A DNA stretch of 64,000 nucleotides, taken from assembly GCA_001298555.1 (NCBI GenBank), contig LJCW01000372.1:124001-188000 (forward strand), given 5' to 3'. Source of the DNA: Actinobacteria bacterium OV450. GTDB lineage: Bacteria > Actinomycetota > Actinomycetes > Streptomycetales > Streptomycetaceae. The notes under the pieces are model-generated. The model searched no databases. It worked only from the letters and a program-made list of their open reading frames with translations, and was not told the origin of the DNA. Both the position numbers and the translations under genes were made by a program. Numbering within the stretch: the stretch's first letter is position 1; the number at the start of each line of letters is the position of its first letter. Shown here in pieces: positions 47,945-56,121 of this stretch.

Positions 47945-48493
47945 TCAGTTCTGGTGGGACTCGTAGTGGGCGACCGCTTCGGCGGTCCGGCCCGCGCCGT
48001 AGACCCGGAGGAACTCCGCGAGTTCGGGATGGCTGGGGGCGAGGGAGTCGGCCGCGTCGATGATGTCGCCGGCCGCCGAGACCGAGCGCAGCAGCGACTG
48101 GATCTCGCGGACGACGCGCTTGACGGTGGGCGCGCCCGAACTGGGCGTGCTCTGGCCGCTGTTGCTGAGGACGGAGCCTCCCTGGGTCTTCTTGATCTCG
48201 TCCATCCGGTCAGTGGCCTCGGCCGCGCTGACGCTGCCGTCCGCCACCTGGCCCGCGAGGTCCTGGAGGGCCTGCACGCGCTGCACCACGGCCGGGTTCC
48301 CGATCTTGGCCCGCTGGCCGCTCATCAGCTGGGAGAGCATGGGCGCCGACAGCCCGAGGACCGCAGCGAGGCGGGCCTGGTTCAAGCCGAGGTCATCTAT
48401 GAGCCGGCGGAAGAGAGCGCCGAGCGGCTCCCCGTACCAACTGCGCTGAAGCTCTCTGGCTCTGGCCGTGGCCTCTTGCTGAACAGCGTCCAC
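47945..48493 (-). CDS. Helix-turn-helix DNA-binding protein
   Basis: 182 residues from the GTG at 48493 (VDAVQQEATARARELQRSW), with AGGGGAG upstream. An XRE-like helix-turn-helix is at about 28-60: LIDDLGLNQARLAAVLGLSA then PMLSQLMSGQRAKIGNP. The C-terminal half is helical with SVSAAEATDRMDEIKK and no recognised ligand domain. It directly precedes the kinase and may be its substrate or control its expression; this is inference. Confidence 0.85.
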   Translation of the reverse strand: MDAVQQEATARARELQRSWYGEPLGALFRRLIDDLGLNQARLAAVLGLSAPMLSQLMSGQRAKIGNPAVVQRVQALQDLAGQVADGSVSAAEATDRMDEIKKTQGGSVLSNSGQSTPSSGAPTVKRVVREIQSLLRSVSAAGDIIDAADSLAPSHPELAEFLRVYGAGRTAEAVAHYESHQN

Positions 48494-48654
48494 TCTTACT
48501 ACTCCCCTTCGCTGGTGCGAACCTCGCGAGCATCTTACGGAGAGTGGTCGCACGGCGGGAGTCCCCATCATTTTGCGAGATGCGGGGGAACACCCGGTAC
48601 TCTGTTCTGCGGAACGGCCTCACCTTCACGGGAGTCGGTCGCGTCCGTCTTTTC

Positions 48655-48727
48655 GGGGCTTTAGCTCAGTTGGTAGAGCGCTGCCTTTGCAAGGCAGATG
48701 TCAGGAGTTCGAATCTCCTAAGCTCCA
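48655..48727 (+). tRNA. tRNA-Ala (UGC)
   Basis: 73-nt tRNA: acceptor GGGGCTT/AAGCTCC (one G-T pair), D-loop AGCTCAGTTGGTAGAGC, anticodon TGC at 48688-48690 within CTTTGCAAG, T-loop GAGTTCGAATCTC. Discriminator A; CCA not encoded. Solitary gene, 3.9 kb from tRNA-Ile. Confidence 0.97.
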
Positions 48728-48733
48728 CAGCAC

Positions 48734-48787
48734 AAGAGGCCCTCTGACCAGCGAAAACGCAGGTCGGGGGGCCTCTTCTCGTTGCTG
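48734..48787. terminator. Terminator after tRNA-Ala
   Basis: 16-bp stem with two or three G-T pairs (48734-48749 with 48772-48787) around a 22-nt loop. It also lies just after the convergent GNAT gene stop, so it may serve both. Confidence 0.75.
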
Positions 48788-48798
48788 CCGGGGCGGGG

Positions 48799-49323
48799 CT
48801 AGAGGTCGATCCAGTAGCGGCGCTTGGGTCCTACGAGGGTGTCGCGGACGTCTTCGAGGACGCCGCCGCCGCGCTCGATCGTGCGCACCGAGGCCGTGTT
48901 GCCCGGGTCGCACGTCAGGAGGACCCGGTCCATCCCCAGCAGCCGGGCCTCGTGCAGGACCTGTCCGAGGGCCCAGCCGGCCAGGCCGCGCCGGCGGGCC
49001 GAGGGGCGGACGCCGTAGCCGATGTGGCCGCCGGCGTCGAGGAGGAACCCGTTGAGGTAGTGGCGCAGGTCGATGGCGCCCAGATAGGTGTCGCCCTCGG
49101 CGATCCACCAGTACGTTGCGTGGACGCGGCCCTGCTCGACCGGCCGCGTGCGGTCGCCGTACCCGCGCAGCCGCTCCGTCCAGGCGGCGAACCCGGCGGG
49201 GCTGTCCACGTCGTCGTCCGAGCCGAGGCCGGCCCCGTCCATGTGGGCGTCGGGGCCCCATTCCGCGCGTGCGGCGAGCCAGGAGGCGTGCAGGCGGGGG
49301 GAGGGGAACACGAGCTCGGGCAT
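48799..49323 (-). CDS. GNAT family N-acetyltransferase
   Basis: 174 residues from the ATG at 49323 (MPELVFPSPRLHASWLAARA). GNAT features: GHIGYGVRPSARRRGLAGWA (about 104-123), where RRRGLA is the acetyl-CoA loop, followed by ALGQVLHEARLLGMDRVLLT and NTASVRTIERGGGVLEDV. It resembles the RimJ/RimL-type predicted acetyltransferases with a DFAEWTERLR-like N-terminal region. Substrate unknown. A longer frame beginning at 49920 crosses the neighbouring LysM gene and is rejected. Confidence 0.88.
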   Translation of the reverse strand: MPELVFPSPRLHASWLAARAEWGPDAHMDGAGLGSDDDVDSPAGFAAWTERLRGYGDRTRPVEQGRVHATYWWIAEGDTYLGAIDLRHYLNGFLLDAGGHIGYGVRPSARRRGLAGWALGQVLHEARLLGMDRVLLTCDPGNTASVRTIERGGGVLEDVRDTLVGPKRRYWIDL

Positions 49324-49449
49324 CCGAGGACAGTAACAGCAGGACGTCCCCCGGTTGGCCCCGTCACGGGGGCCGGGCGGCCCGGGCTGTCCGACAGTGG
49401 GGGAAGGCACCGAGCCGGGGGGCGAGACCACGCCGGAGGCGTACAGACC

Positions 49450-49923
49450 ATGGGACTCTTCGACTTCCTCAAGTCCGACAAGAAGAAGCACGAGGCCGAG
49501 CAGAAGGCGGCGGCTACCGCGTCCGCCGACTATGCGGCCAAGTACACCGACGCCGTCGCGGCCACCCGGGCCGCCGCCGAGCGGATGGCCGCCGCGGCTC
49601 CGCCGAAGCCCACGACCCCCCCGAGGGCGGCCGCCGCGCCCCCGGCCCCGTCGAGGCCCGGCGCGGCCGCCCATCCGCAGCACACGCCCACCCCCATGTC
49701 CGCCGCACACAAGGCGGTTCCCGCGGCTCCGGCGCCCCCGTCGGCGCCGGCCGCCCCGAAGCGCACGTACACCGTGCGGTCGGGGGACTCGCTCTCCGCC
49801 ATCGCCCGCCGGGAGCTGGGCAACGAGGCGCGCTGGCGTGAGCTCTACGCCATGAACAGGGGGGTCATCGGCTCCAATCCCGACCTCATCCACCCCGGCC
49901 AGGTGCTCACGCTCCCGCACTAG
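49450..49923 (+). CDS. LysM domain protein
   Basis: 157 residues from the ATG at 49450 (MGLFDFLKSDKKKHEAEQKA). The N-terminus is charged with no signal peptide, the middle is Ala/Pro-rich (about 45-105), and the C-terminus is one complete LysM domain (YTVRSGDSLSAIARRELGNE to HPGQVLTLPH). LysM binds peptidoglycan glycan strands, yet export is unexplained since no signal is visible; cytoplasmic LysM proteins of this layout are common in Streptomyces. Confidence 0.88.
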   Translation: MGLFDFLKSDKKKHEAEQKAAATASADYAAKYTDAVAATRAAAERMAAAAPPKPTTPPRAAAAPPAPSRPGAAAHPQHTPTPMSAAHKAVPAAPAPPSAPAAPKRTYTVRSGDSLSAIARRELGNEARWRELYAMNRGVIGSNPDLIHPGQVLTLPH

Positions 49924-49940
49924 GGTGCCGGGTGGCCGGA

Positions 49941-49983
49941 CGGGCGGAGGGCCCGGATCCAGTGGATCCGGGCCCTCCGCCCG
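49941..49983. terminator. Strong bidirectional terminator, LysM/DUF5324
   Basis: A perfect 20-bp GC-rich stem with a 3-nt AGT loop, between convergent stop codons at 49923 and 50000. The longest perfect terminator stem in the window. Confidence 0.92.
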
Positions 49984-49999
49984 CGTCGTGCCCGGCAGG

Positions 50000-50692
50000 T
50001 CAGGGCTGCTCCTCGTCCGACGGACCGGAGGAGGACTCGCGCTCCTTCGCCGCCAGCTCGTCGTCGAAGCTGGCGGGCTGGCCTTCCCGCGACAGCTCCG
50101 TGGCGGCCGGCGGCTCGACGAGCCAGTCCGGGTTGGACTGCTGGTCCCACCACCGCCATGCCGCGTACGCGCCGACGGCCAGTACGCCGATCACGGCGAC
50201 GACCTTGAACGCCCGCCCGCAGCGCGCCTGCCGCTCGTGGCGCCTCACCAGACGCTGCACTTCCTTGGCCGTCACCTGGCCGCGCAGCGCCGCCAGGGCC
50301 GCCGTCGACCGGGACGCGGCCTCCTCGGCCACCGGCTGGGCCACCGCCAGCGCGCTCTCCAGCCTCGGCTGCGTGTAGTCGGCCGCCTGCCGCGCCGCCC
50401 GGCGGGTGTGCTCCACCGCCATCGTCGCCGCCCGGTCCACGTTCGGGGGCACGTGCGCGCGCGCCGCCCTCATCCGCGGGTGCACGTGGCAGTCGTACGC
50501 CGTGCGGGCATGTCGTGCCGCCTCCGCGGTCGCGTACGACACCTTCGGCGCCAGCCGCTCGTTCGCCTCGGTCGCATAGTGCACAGCGGCTTCCCTGGCG
50601 GTTGCTGCGTACGGCGCCACCGCTTCCGCTGCGTGCTTCACCGTGTCCCTGGCGCTCTCGGCGGCCAGGTGCACGCTGTCCTTGCGGGTCAC
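50000..50692 (-). CDS. DUF5324 family membrane-associated protein
   Basis: 230 residues from the GTG at 50692, preceded by AGGAGGAGG, which decides this start over a start 9 codons earlier. A long helical, Ala/Glu/Arg/His-rich region with repeating heptad-like pattern (DTVKHAAEAVAPYAATAREA) occupies about 10-160, one membrane helix lies at about 163-182 (FKVVAVIGVLAVGAYAAWRW), and an acidic C-terminus follows (ERESSSGPSDEEQP). The family is Streptomyces-type and uncharacterised. Divergent from the cyclophilin gene. Confidence 0.82.
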   Translation of the reverse strand: MTRKDSVHLAAESARDTVKHAAEAVAPYAATAREAAVHYATEANERLAPKVSYATAEAARHARTAYDCHVHPRMRAARAHVPPNVDRAATMAVEHTRRAARQAADYTQPRLESALAVAQPVAEEAASRSTAALAALRGQVTAKEVQRLVRRHERQARCGRAFKVVAVIGVLAVGAYAAWRWWDQQSNPDWLVEPPAATELSREGQPASFDDELAAKERESSSGPSDEEQP

Positions 50693-50867
50693 AGGATCCT
50701 CCTCCTCGGTGGCGGACACAGTTCACCTTTCCACCCTTTGTCGGATCATGCCTGCCATACCGTCGAGCGGCATGCGCGACAGGGCATACGGGTGGAGGAT
50801 TTCCGTCCCGTGCGGCCCTCCGTGGGAGGATCTGGAACCGACAGTGATGACTATGGAAGGCAGATCC

Positions 50868-51395
50868 GTGGCCGAGAAGCTCTACGCCACCCTGAAGACC
50901 AATCACGGCGACATCGAGATCGAGCTGCTGGAGAACTTCGCGCCGAAGACGGTCCGCAATTTCGTGGAGCTGGCCACCGGCGCCCGCGAGTGGACCCGTC
51001 CCACGGACGGCCAGAAGACCACCGATCCGCTGTACGACGGCACCGTCTTCCACCGCGTCATCAGCGGCTTCATGATCCAGGGCGGCGACCCGCTCGGCAA
51101 CGGCACCGGCGGCCCGGGCTACCAGTTCGCCGACGAGTTCCACCCCGACCTGGCCTTCACCAAGCCGTACCTGCTCGCCATGGCCAACGCCGGCCCGGGC
51201 ACCAACGGATCGCAGTTCTTCATCACCGTGGCCCCCACCGCGTGGCTGACCCGCAAGCACACCATCTTCGGCGAGGTCACCGGCAAGGCCAGCCAGAAGG
51301 TCGTGGACGACATCGCCGGCATGCCCACGAACCCGCGCACCGAGCGCCCCCTCGACGACGTGATCATCCGGTCCGTCGTCATCGAGAGGCGCTGA
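50868..51395 (+). CDS. ppiA: Peptidyl-prolyl cis-trans isomerase (cyclophilin)
   Basis: 175 residues from the GTG at 50868 (VAEKLYATLKTNHGDIEIEL), with GGAAGG upstream. The cyclophilin core is complete: TVFHRVISGFMIQGGDPLGN near 63-82, LAMANAGPGTNGSQFFITVA near 104-123, and LTRKHTIFGEV. It has no signal peptide, so it is cytoplasmic. It catalyses proline isomerisation in protein folding. Same place as mycobacterial ppiA. Confidence 0.96.
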   Translation: MAEKLYATLKTNHGDIEIELLENFAPKTVRNFVELATGAREWTRPTDGQKTTDPLYDGTVFHRVISGFMIQGGDPLGNGTGGPGYQFADEFHPDLAFTKPYLLAMANAGPGTNGSQFFITVAPTAWLTRKHTIFGEVTGKASQKVVDDIAGMPTNPRTERPLDDVIIRSVVIERR

Positions 51396-51504
51396 CCCCG
51401 GGAACCTTTCCTCCCCGCCCGTCCGTCCTGCATGCGTACGAACCGACGGGGCACACCGGACCGGCGGGGCGCAGGCCGTGCCCCGCCGCTGATCGAGGGG
51501 ACCG

Positions 51505-52380
51505 ATGGACACCGACCGTCTGCCGGGCTGCTACCGCCACCCGGACCGCGACACGGGCATCCGCTGCACGCGCTGCGAGCGCCCCATCTGCCCCGAGTGC
51601 ATGATCAGCGCCTCCGTCGGCTTCCAGTGCCCCGACTGCGTCCGTGACGGCTCCGGTACGGGACACCGCCCGGCGGCGAACGTACCGCGCACCGTCGCGG
51701 GCGGCGCGGTCGCCGCCGATCCCCACCTCGTCACCAAGATCCTCATCGGGGTCAACGCGGCGGTGTTCCTGGTGGGACTGCTCGCACCGGCGGTCGTCGT
51801 GCAGCTGGAGCTGCTCGGGCGGTACGTCGAATACTTCGGCGGCCCCGTCGAGGGGGTCTCCACCGGCCAGTTCTACCGGCTCCTGAGCTCGGTGTTCCTG
51901 CACGTGGAGTGGTGGCACATCGGGGGAAACATGCTGGCCCTGTGGGTGATCGGCGGCCCGCTGGAGGCGGCTCTGGGCCGGGTCCGCTACCTCGCCGTGT
52001 TCCTGCTGGCGGGTCTGGGCGGAAGCGCCCTCGTCTATCTGCTGACCGCGCCGAACACACCGACCCTCGGCGCCTCCGGCGCGATCTTCGGCCTGCTCGG
52101 CGCCACCGTCGTCCTGGTGCGCCGCCTGCGCTACGAGATGCGGCCGGTGATCACCATGGTCGTGCTCATGCTGGTGCTGACCTTCGTGCCCTTCGGCGGC
52201 AGCCTGTCCGTGTCCTGGCAGGCCCACATCGGCGGCCTGGTGACCGGTCTGCTGGTCGGTCTGGGCATGGTGGGACCGGCCGCCGGCAGGAAGCGCGCGC
52301 TGGTCCAGTGGGGGACCTGCGCGGCGGTGTTCCTGCTGGCAGCGGCGGTGGTCATGGTCCGGACGGCCGAACTCACCTGA
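51505..52380 (+). CDS. Rhomboid intramembrane serine protease with zinc-binding N-terminus
   Basis: 291 residues. The N-terminus has a cysteine/histidine cluster, CYRHPDRDTGIRCTRCERPI then CPECMISASVGFQCPDC, a B-box-like zinc site. The rhomboid core follows with six or seven helices: WWHIGGNMLALWVIGGP, the catalytic serine in TLGASGAIFGLLGA near 190, and the catalytic histidine in SWQAHIGGLVTGLLVG near 244. It cleaves membrane proteins within the bilayer. It is convergent with crgA. Confidence 0.94.
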   Translation: MDTDRLPGCYRHPDRDTGIRCTRCERPICPECMISASVGFQCPDCVRDGSGTGHRPAANVPRTVAGGAVAADPHLVTKILIGVNAAVFLVGLLAPAVVVQLELLGRYVEYFGGPVEGVSTGQFYRLLSSVFLHVEWWHIGGNMLALWVIGGPLEAALGRVRYLAVFLLAGLGGSALVYLLTAPNTPTLGASGAIFGLLGATVVLVRRLRYEMRPVITMVVLMLVLTFVPFGGSLSVSWQAHIGGLVTGLLVGLGMVGPAAGRKRALVQWGTCAAVFLLAAAVVMVRTAELT

Positions 52381-52404
52381 TCACACCGGCGTCAACACTC
52401 CACA

Positions 52405-52462
52405 GAGTTATCCACAGATCTTCTGTCTTTTCCTCAGGTGTGGATGACGCTGTGGATAACTC
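52405..52462. other. Inverted pair of perfect DnaA boxes
   Basis: GAGTTATCCACAG (52405-52417) and its exact complement CTGTGGATAACTC (52450-52462) face each other across 32 bp, with a third match TGTGGATGA at 52439-52447. The outer two contain perfect TTATCCACA. The rest of the 154-bp gap between the convergent rhomboid and crgA genes has no gene. The inverted arms could also form an RNA hairpin. Confidence 0.7.
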
Positions 52463-52534
52463 ATGGGGAGAGCTTGTCGGACCCGGTTCGGCTGTGCTCT
52501 CAGGCGCTCGATCCGGGCCCGGCTCCGGGCCCGG

Positions 52535-52789
52535 CTACTTCCACTGCGTGGACACGCCGAAGCCCGCCGCGATGAAGCCGAATCCGACCACGATGTTCCA
52601 GTTGCCCAGCGCCTCGATCGGCAGCTGGGTCTCGGTCACGTAGAAGACGACGATCCACGCGAGACCGATCAGGAAGAACGCCAGCATGACCGGGGCGACC
52701 CAGCCGCGGCTCCCCAGCCTGATCTGCTGCGCCTGCTTCGCCGGCGGCGGCGTGTAGTCGTCCTTCTTGCGGATACGTGACTTCGGCAC
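52535..52789 (-). CDS. crgA: Cell division protein CrgA
   Basis: 84 residues: basic N-terminus [16 protein letters not shown], then two membrane helices (about 32-50, [19 protein letters not shown], and 61-78, [17 protein letters not shown]) and the short end STQWK. CrgA coordinates growth and septum formation and inhibits FtsZ-ring assembly in Streptomyces aerial hyphae. It is divergent from the DUF881 gene, as in mycobacteria. Confidence 0.96.
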   Translation of the reverse strand: MPKSRIRKKDDYTPPPAKQAQQIRLGSRGWVAPVMLAFFLIGLAWIVVFYVTETQLPIEALGNWNIVVGFGFIAAGFGVSTQWK

Positions 52790-52856
52790 GAGGGGCTCTC
52801 CTGTCGATGCGCTGGGGACCTTGCCTGCCCCGGGCGTCCGTTAGCGTAGTGGACCT

Positions 52857-53669
52857 GTGGCGTTGAAGGAGAAGGGTACGTTGAGCAATTCCGACGACTC
52901 CTCCGCGGGTCCCCGTCGCCGGGCCAGAGCGGTCCGGCTCCTGACGGCCGCCGTTTTCGCCCTGGCCGGCCTCATCTTCGTCACCAGTTTCAACACCTCC
53001 AAGGGTACGAACATCCGGACGGACGCCTCGCTCCTCAAGCTGTCCGACCTGATCCACGAGCGCAGCCAGAACAACGCGCTGCTCGAACAGAGCACCGCCG
53101 CCGTCCGCGGCCGGGTGGACGCCCTCGCCGAGCGCGACGACGGCAGCACCAAGGCCGAGGACGCCAAGCTGGCCGCCCTGCGGGTCGCCTCCGGCACCGA
53201 GCCGCTGTCCGGCAAGGGTCTCACCGTCACGCTGAACGACGCCCCGCCGAACGCCACCGCCCGCATCCCCAACGTGCCCGAGCCGCAGCCCAACGACCTG
53301 GTGATCCACCAGCAGGACCTCCAGGCCGTGGTGAACGCCCTGTGGCGGGGCGGCGCCCAGGGCATCCAGGTCATGGACCAGCGGCTGATCTCCACCAGCG
53401 CCGTGCGCTGCGTCGGCAACACGCTGATCCTCCAGGGGCGCGTCTACTCGCCCCCGTACAAGGTGTCGGCGGTCGGCGACCCCGCCGCGCTGCGCAAGGC
53501 GCTCGCCGCCTCCCCGGCCCTGCAGAACTACCAGCTGTACGTGACGGCGTACGGGCTCGGCTGGAAAGTGGACGAGCACAGGGAGCTGACACTCCCCGGC
53601 TACTCCGGCACAGTGGACCTCCACTATGCGAAGCCGCTGGATGCCACCTCCGCGACCAGTACGCCGTGA
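52857..53669 (+). CDS. DUF881 family protein
   Basis: 270 residues from the GTG; a TTG at 52881 with AGGAGAAGGG upstream is an alternative start (262 residues). One N-terminal membrane helix (about 27-45, VRLLTAAVFALAGLIFVTS), a coiled-coil-like stretch (LIHERSQNNALLEQSTAAV), and the DUF881 fold containing GKGLTVTLNDAPP and NALWRGGAQGIQVMDQRLIS. DUF881 proteins occur next to crgA and division genes in actinobacteria; function unknown. The sortase gene overlaps its 3' end by 44 nt. Confidence 0.9.
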   Translation: MALKEKGTLSNSDDSSAGPRRRARAVRLLTAAVFALAGLIFVTSFNTSKGTNIRTDASLLKLSDLIHERSQNNALLEQSTAAVRGRVDALAERDDGSTKAEDAKLAALRVASGTEPLSGKGLTVTLNDAPPNATARIPNVPEPQPNDLVIHQQDLQAVVNALWRGGAQGIQVMDQRLISTSAVRCVGNTLILQGRVYSPPYKVSAVGDPAALRKALAASPALQNYQLYVTAYGLGWKVDEHRELTLPGYSGTVDLHYAKPLDATSATSTP

Positions 53670-54396
53670 CGTCGTACTGCGCCTGGTGGTGCGGACGTTC
53701 AGCGAGGTCTGCCTGACGGCGGGCACGCTGATCGTCCTGTTCGTCGCGTACGTGCTGCTGTGGACCGGGGTCGAGGCCGACCGGGCCATGGGCGGGGAGA
53801 TGGCCCGCATGCGCGACCGCTGGGCCGCGGCACCGGCCGCCGCGCCCTCCACCGCACCCCCGGGCGGGCCGGCCGCCGCGCCGCAGCCGGGCCCCGCACC
53901 GACGGAGCGGGGGGAGGCCGCGTACCCGCCGGGCCGGGCCTTCGCCGAGATGTACGTCCCGCGCTTCGGCCCGGACTGGAACAAGCCGGTCCTGGAGGGC
54001 ACCGGCACGGAGCTGCTCAAGAGGGGCCTCGGCCACTACCCCGGCACGGCCCGCCCCGGCGCCACCGGGAACTTCTCGGTGGCCGGCCACCGGCGGACGT
54101 ACGGCGACCCCTTCAAGGACTTCCCCGAGCTGCGCCCCGGCGACGCCGTGATCCTCAAGGACGCGACCACCTGGTACACGTACACGGTCCGGGGCGGGCC
54201 GCTGCGGACCGTTCCCACCGACGTGGGGGTGGTCGACCCCGTGCCGCACGGGTCGCCGTTCACCGCACCCGGCCGGTACCTGACGCTGACGACCTGCGAT
54301 CCGGAGTGGGGCCACAGCCACCGGCTGGTCGTGTGGGCGGAGCTGACCGGGACCCGGACGGTCGCGCAGGGCCGGCCGGAGGGTTTGCCGAGCTGA
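53626..54396 (+). CDS. Class E sortase (first of three)
   Basis: 256 residues, starting within the end of the DUF881 gene. One N-terminal membrane helix (about 27-46), a Pro/Ala-rich spacer, then the sortase barrel: catalytic histidine in FSVAGHRRTYGDPFKD near 153, cysteine in LTLTTCDPEWGHSHR near 224 and the arginine of HRLVVW. Sortases attach surface proteins to the cell wall. It diverges from the other two in the cluster (TYGDPF instead of THGEPF; CDPEW instead of CTPEF), so its sorting signal may differ. Confidence 0.9.
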   Translation: MRSRWMPPPRPVRRDVVLRLVVRTFSEVCLTAGTLIVLFVAYVLLWTGVEADRAMGGEMARMRDRWAAAPAAAPSTAPPGGPAAAPQPGPAPTERGEAAYPPGRAFAEMYVPRFGPDWNKPVLEGTGTELLKRGLGHYPGTARPGATGNFSVAGHRRTYGDPFKDFPELRPGDAVILKDATTWYTYTVRGGPLRTVPTDVGVVDPVPHGSPFTAPGRYLTLTTCDPEWGHSHRLVVWAELTGTRTVAQGRPEGLPS

Positions 54397-54487
54397 CCCA
54401 CCCGTCACGGCCGGTGGCTTTAGTCTGTTCGCGTACCGCCCCCGCGGTGCGTGGGTCGATCGTGGACGGACAAAGGAAGCAGACGGC

Positions 54488-54664
54488 ATGTACGGCTGGA
54501 TCTGGCGGCATCTGCCGGGCAACGCGTGGGTGCGCGCGCTGATCTCTCTCGTACTGGTCCTCGCAGTGGTCTTCGTGCTGTTCCAGTACGTCTTCCCGTG
54601 GGCCGAGCCGCTCCTCCCGTTCAACGACGTGACGGTGGACGAGGGATCGGGAGCCACTCCGTGA
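54488..54664 (+). CDS. Small membrane protein in sortase cluster
   Basis: 58 residues, MYGWIWRHLPGNAWVRALIS at the start, then one helix (about 17-36, rich in Leu and Val) and an acidic end (FNDVTVDEGSGATP). ATG at 54488 follows AAAGGAAG. Its stop TGA overlaps the GTG start of the next gene, so the two are translationally coupled, which supports it being a real gene despite its size. Function unknown. Confidence 0.8.
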   Translation: MYGWIWRHLPGNAWVRALISLVLVLAVVFVLFQYVFPWAEPLLPFNDVTVDEGSGATP

Positions 54665-55299
54665 GCGCGCGCATTCTGGTTGTCGACAACTACGACAGCT
54701 TTGTCTTCAACCTGGTCCAGTACCTGTACCAGCTCGGCGCCGAGTGCGAGGTGCTGCGCAACGACGAGGTCGAACTCGCCCACGCGCAGGACGGGTTCGA
54801 CGGCGTACTGCTGTCACCGGGACCCGGTACCCCGGAGCAGGCCGGCGTCTGCATCGACATGGTCCGCCACTGCGCCGACACCGGGGTCCCGGTCTTCGGC
54901 GTGTGCCTGGGCATGCAGTCCATGGCCGTGGCGTACGGCGGCGTCGTCGACCGGGCGCCCGAGCTGCTGCACGGGAAGACCTCGCCGGTCGTGCACGAGG
55001 GCCTCGGGGTCTTCGCGGGCCTGCCGTCGCCGTTCACCGCGACCCGCTACCACTCGCTCGCGGCCGAGCCGCAGAACCTGCCGGACGTGCTGGAGGTCAC
55101 CGCGCGCACCGAGGACGGGATCATCATGGGGCTGCGGCACCGGGAGCACGACGTCGAGGGTGTGCAGTTCCACCCCGAGTCGGTGCTGACCGAACACGGC
55201 CACCGGATGCTCGCGAACTGGCTGGTGCGCTGCGGGGACGCGGGGGCCGTCGGGCGCTCGGTGGGGCTGGCCCCGGTGGTGGGCAAGGCCGTCGCGTGA
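54661..55299 (+). CDS. pabA: Aminodeoxychorismate/anthranilate synthase component II
   Basis: 212 residues from the GTG at 54661 (VSARILVVDNYDSFVFNLVQ). A class I glutamine amidotransferase: oxyanion-hole SPGPGTPEQAG, nucleophile cysteine in FGVCLGMQSMA near 82, and catalytic His-Glu in GVQFHPESVLTEHG near 170. It supplies ammonia for p-aminobenzoate (folate) or anthranilate (tryptophan). No component I is nearby. The location before pknB is the same as mycobacterial trpG/pabA. It overlaps both neighbours by 4 nt. Confidence 0.92.
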   Translation: MSARILVVDNYDSFVFNLVQYLYQLGAECEVLRNDEVELAHAQDGFDGVLLSPGPGTPEQAGVCIDMVRHCADTGVPVFGVCLGMQSMAVAYGGVVDRAPELLHGKTSPVVHEGLGVFAGLPSPFTATRYHSLAAEPQNLPDVLEVTARTEDGIIMGLRHREHDVEGVQFHPESVLTEHGHRMLANWLVRCGDAGAVGRSVGLAPVVGKAVA

Positions 55300-56108
55300 C
55301 CGCGGTCGCGCCGTCCGCGCCCACGGAGGGCCGGGCCGCGCGCCGCAGGGCAGCGCAGGAGGCCGCGAAGCGCCCGCGGAGGCGGGGCGGCCGCCGCCGT
55401 CGCCGGCGGCGGCCCGCGTCGGGAGGTCCGGTGGTCGTCGCGAGCCGGCTCGCCGGGGAGCTGTTCATCACGCTGGGCGTGGTGATGCTGCTGTTCGTCG
55501 CCTACCAGCTCTGGTACACGAACGTACTGGCGGAGCGGACGGCGAACGGGGCCGCGGGATCGCTGCGGCAGGGCTGGGAGCGCGGCGGCGGCGCCGCCGC
55601 CCCGCCCGTCTCGGCGTTCGAGCCGGGGCAGGGCTTCGCGATCCTCCACATCCCGAAGCTGGACGTGAAGGTCCCGGTGGCGGAGGGGATCAGCAAGCCG
55701 AAGGTGCTCGACAAGGGGATGGTCGGGCACTACGGGGACGGCGCCCTGAAGACGGCGATGCCGGCCGACAAGCAGGGCAACTTCGCGCTGGCGGGCCACC
55801 GCAACACCCATGGCGAACCGTTCCGCTACATCAACCGGCTGGCGCCCGGGGATCCCGTCGTGGTCGAGACGCAGGACGCGTACTACACGTACGAGATCAC
55901 CTCGTCGCTGGCGCAGACGCCGCCCACGAACGTGTCGGTGATCAAGCCGGTGCCGGAGGGCTCGGGCTTCACCGCCCCCGGCCGGTACATCACGCTGACG
56001 ACCTGCACCCCGGAGTTCACGAGCACCTACCGGATGATCGTATGGGGCAGGATGACCGACGAACGCCCCCGCAGCCAGGGTGCTCCGCCCGCGCTGACCA
56101 GCCCGTAA
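55296..56108 (+). CDS. srtE: Class E sortase (second of three)
   Basis: 270 residues, GTG start overlapping the pabA stop. A very basic N-terminus ([16 protein letters not shown]), a membrane helix (about 51-69, LFITLGVVMLLFVAYQLWY), then AILHIPKLDVKVPVAEG and the catalytic residues: histidine in ALAGHRNTHGEPFRYIN near 167, cysteine in ITLTTCTPEFTSTYRMIVWG near 236 with the arginine in YRM. In S. coelicolor two adjacent class E sortases at this place attach the long chaplins through LAXTG signals; this and the next gene look like that pair. Confidence 0.93.
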   Translation: MTAVAPSAPTEGRAARRRAAQEAAKRPRRRGGRRRRRRRPASGGPVVVASRLAGELFITLGVVMLLFVAYQLWYTNVLAERTANGAAGSLRQGWERGGGAAAPPVSAFEPGQGFAILHIPKLDVKVPVAEGISKPKVLDKGMVGHYGDGALKTAMPADKQGNFALAGHRNTHGEPFRYINRLAPGDPVVVETQDAYYTYEITSSLAQTPPTNVSVIKPVPEGSGFTAPGRYITLTTCTPEFTSTYRMIVWGRMTDERPRSQGAPPALTSP

Positions 56109-56121
56109 GGACGAACAAGCA

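Noticed and set aside
44727-48727. rRNA operon remnant around tRNA-Ile and tRNA-Ala
   Set aside because: The tRNA-Ile/tRNA-Ala pairing recalls rRNA spacers, but no 16S or 23S sequence is present and each tRNA has its own terminator, with protein genes between.
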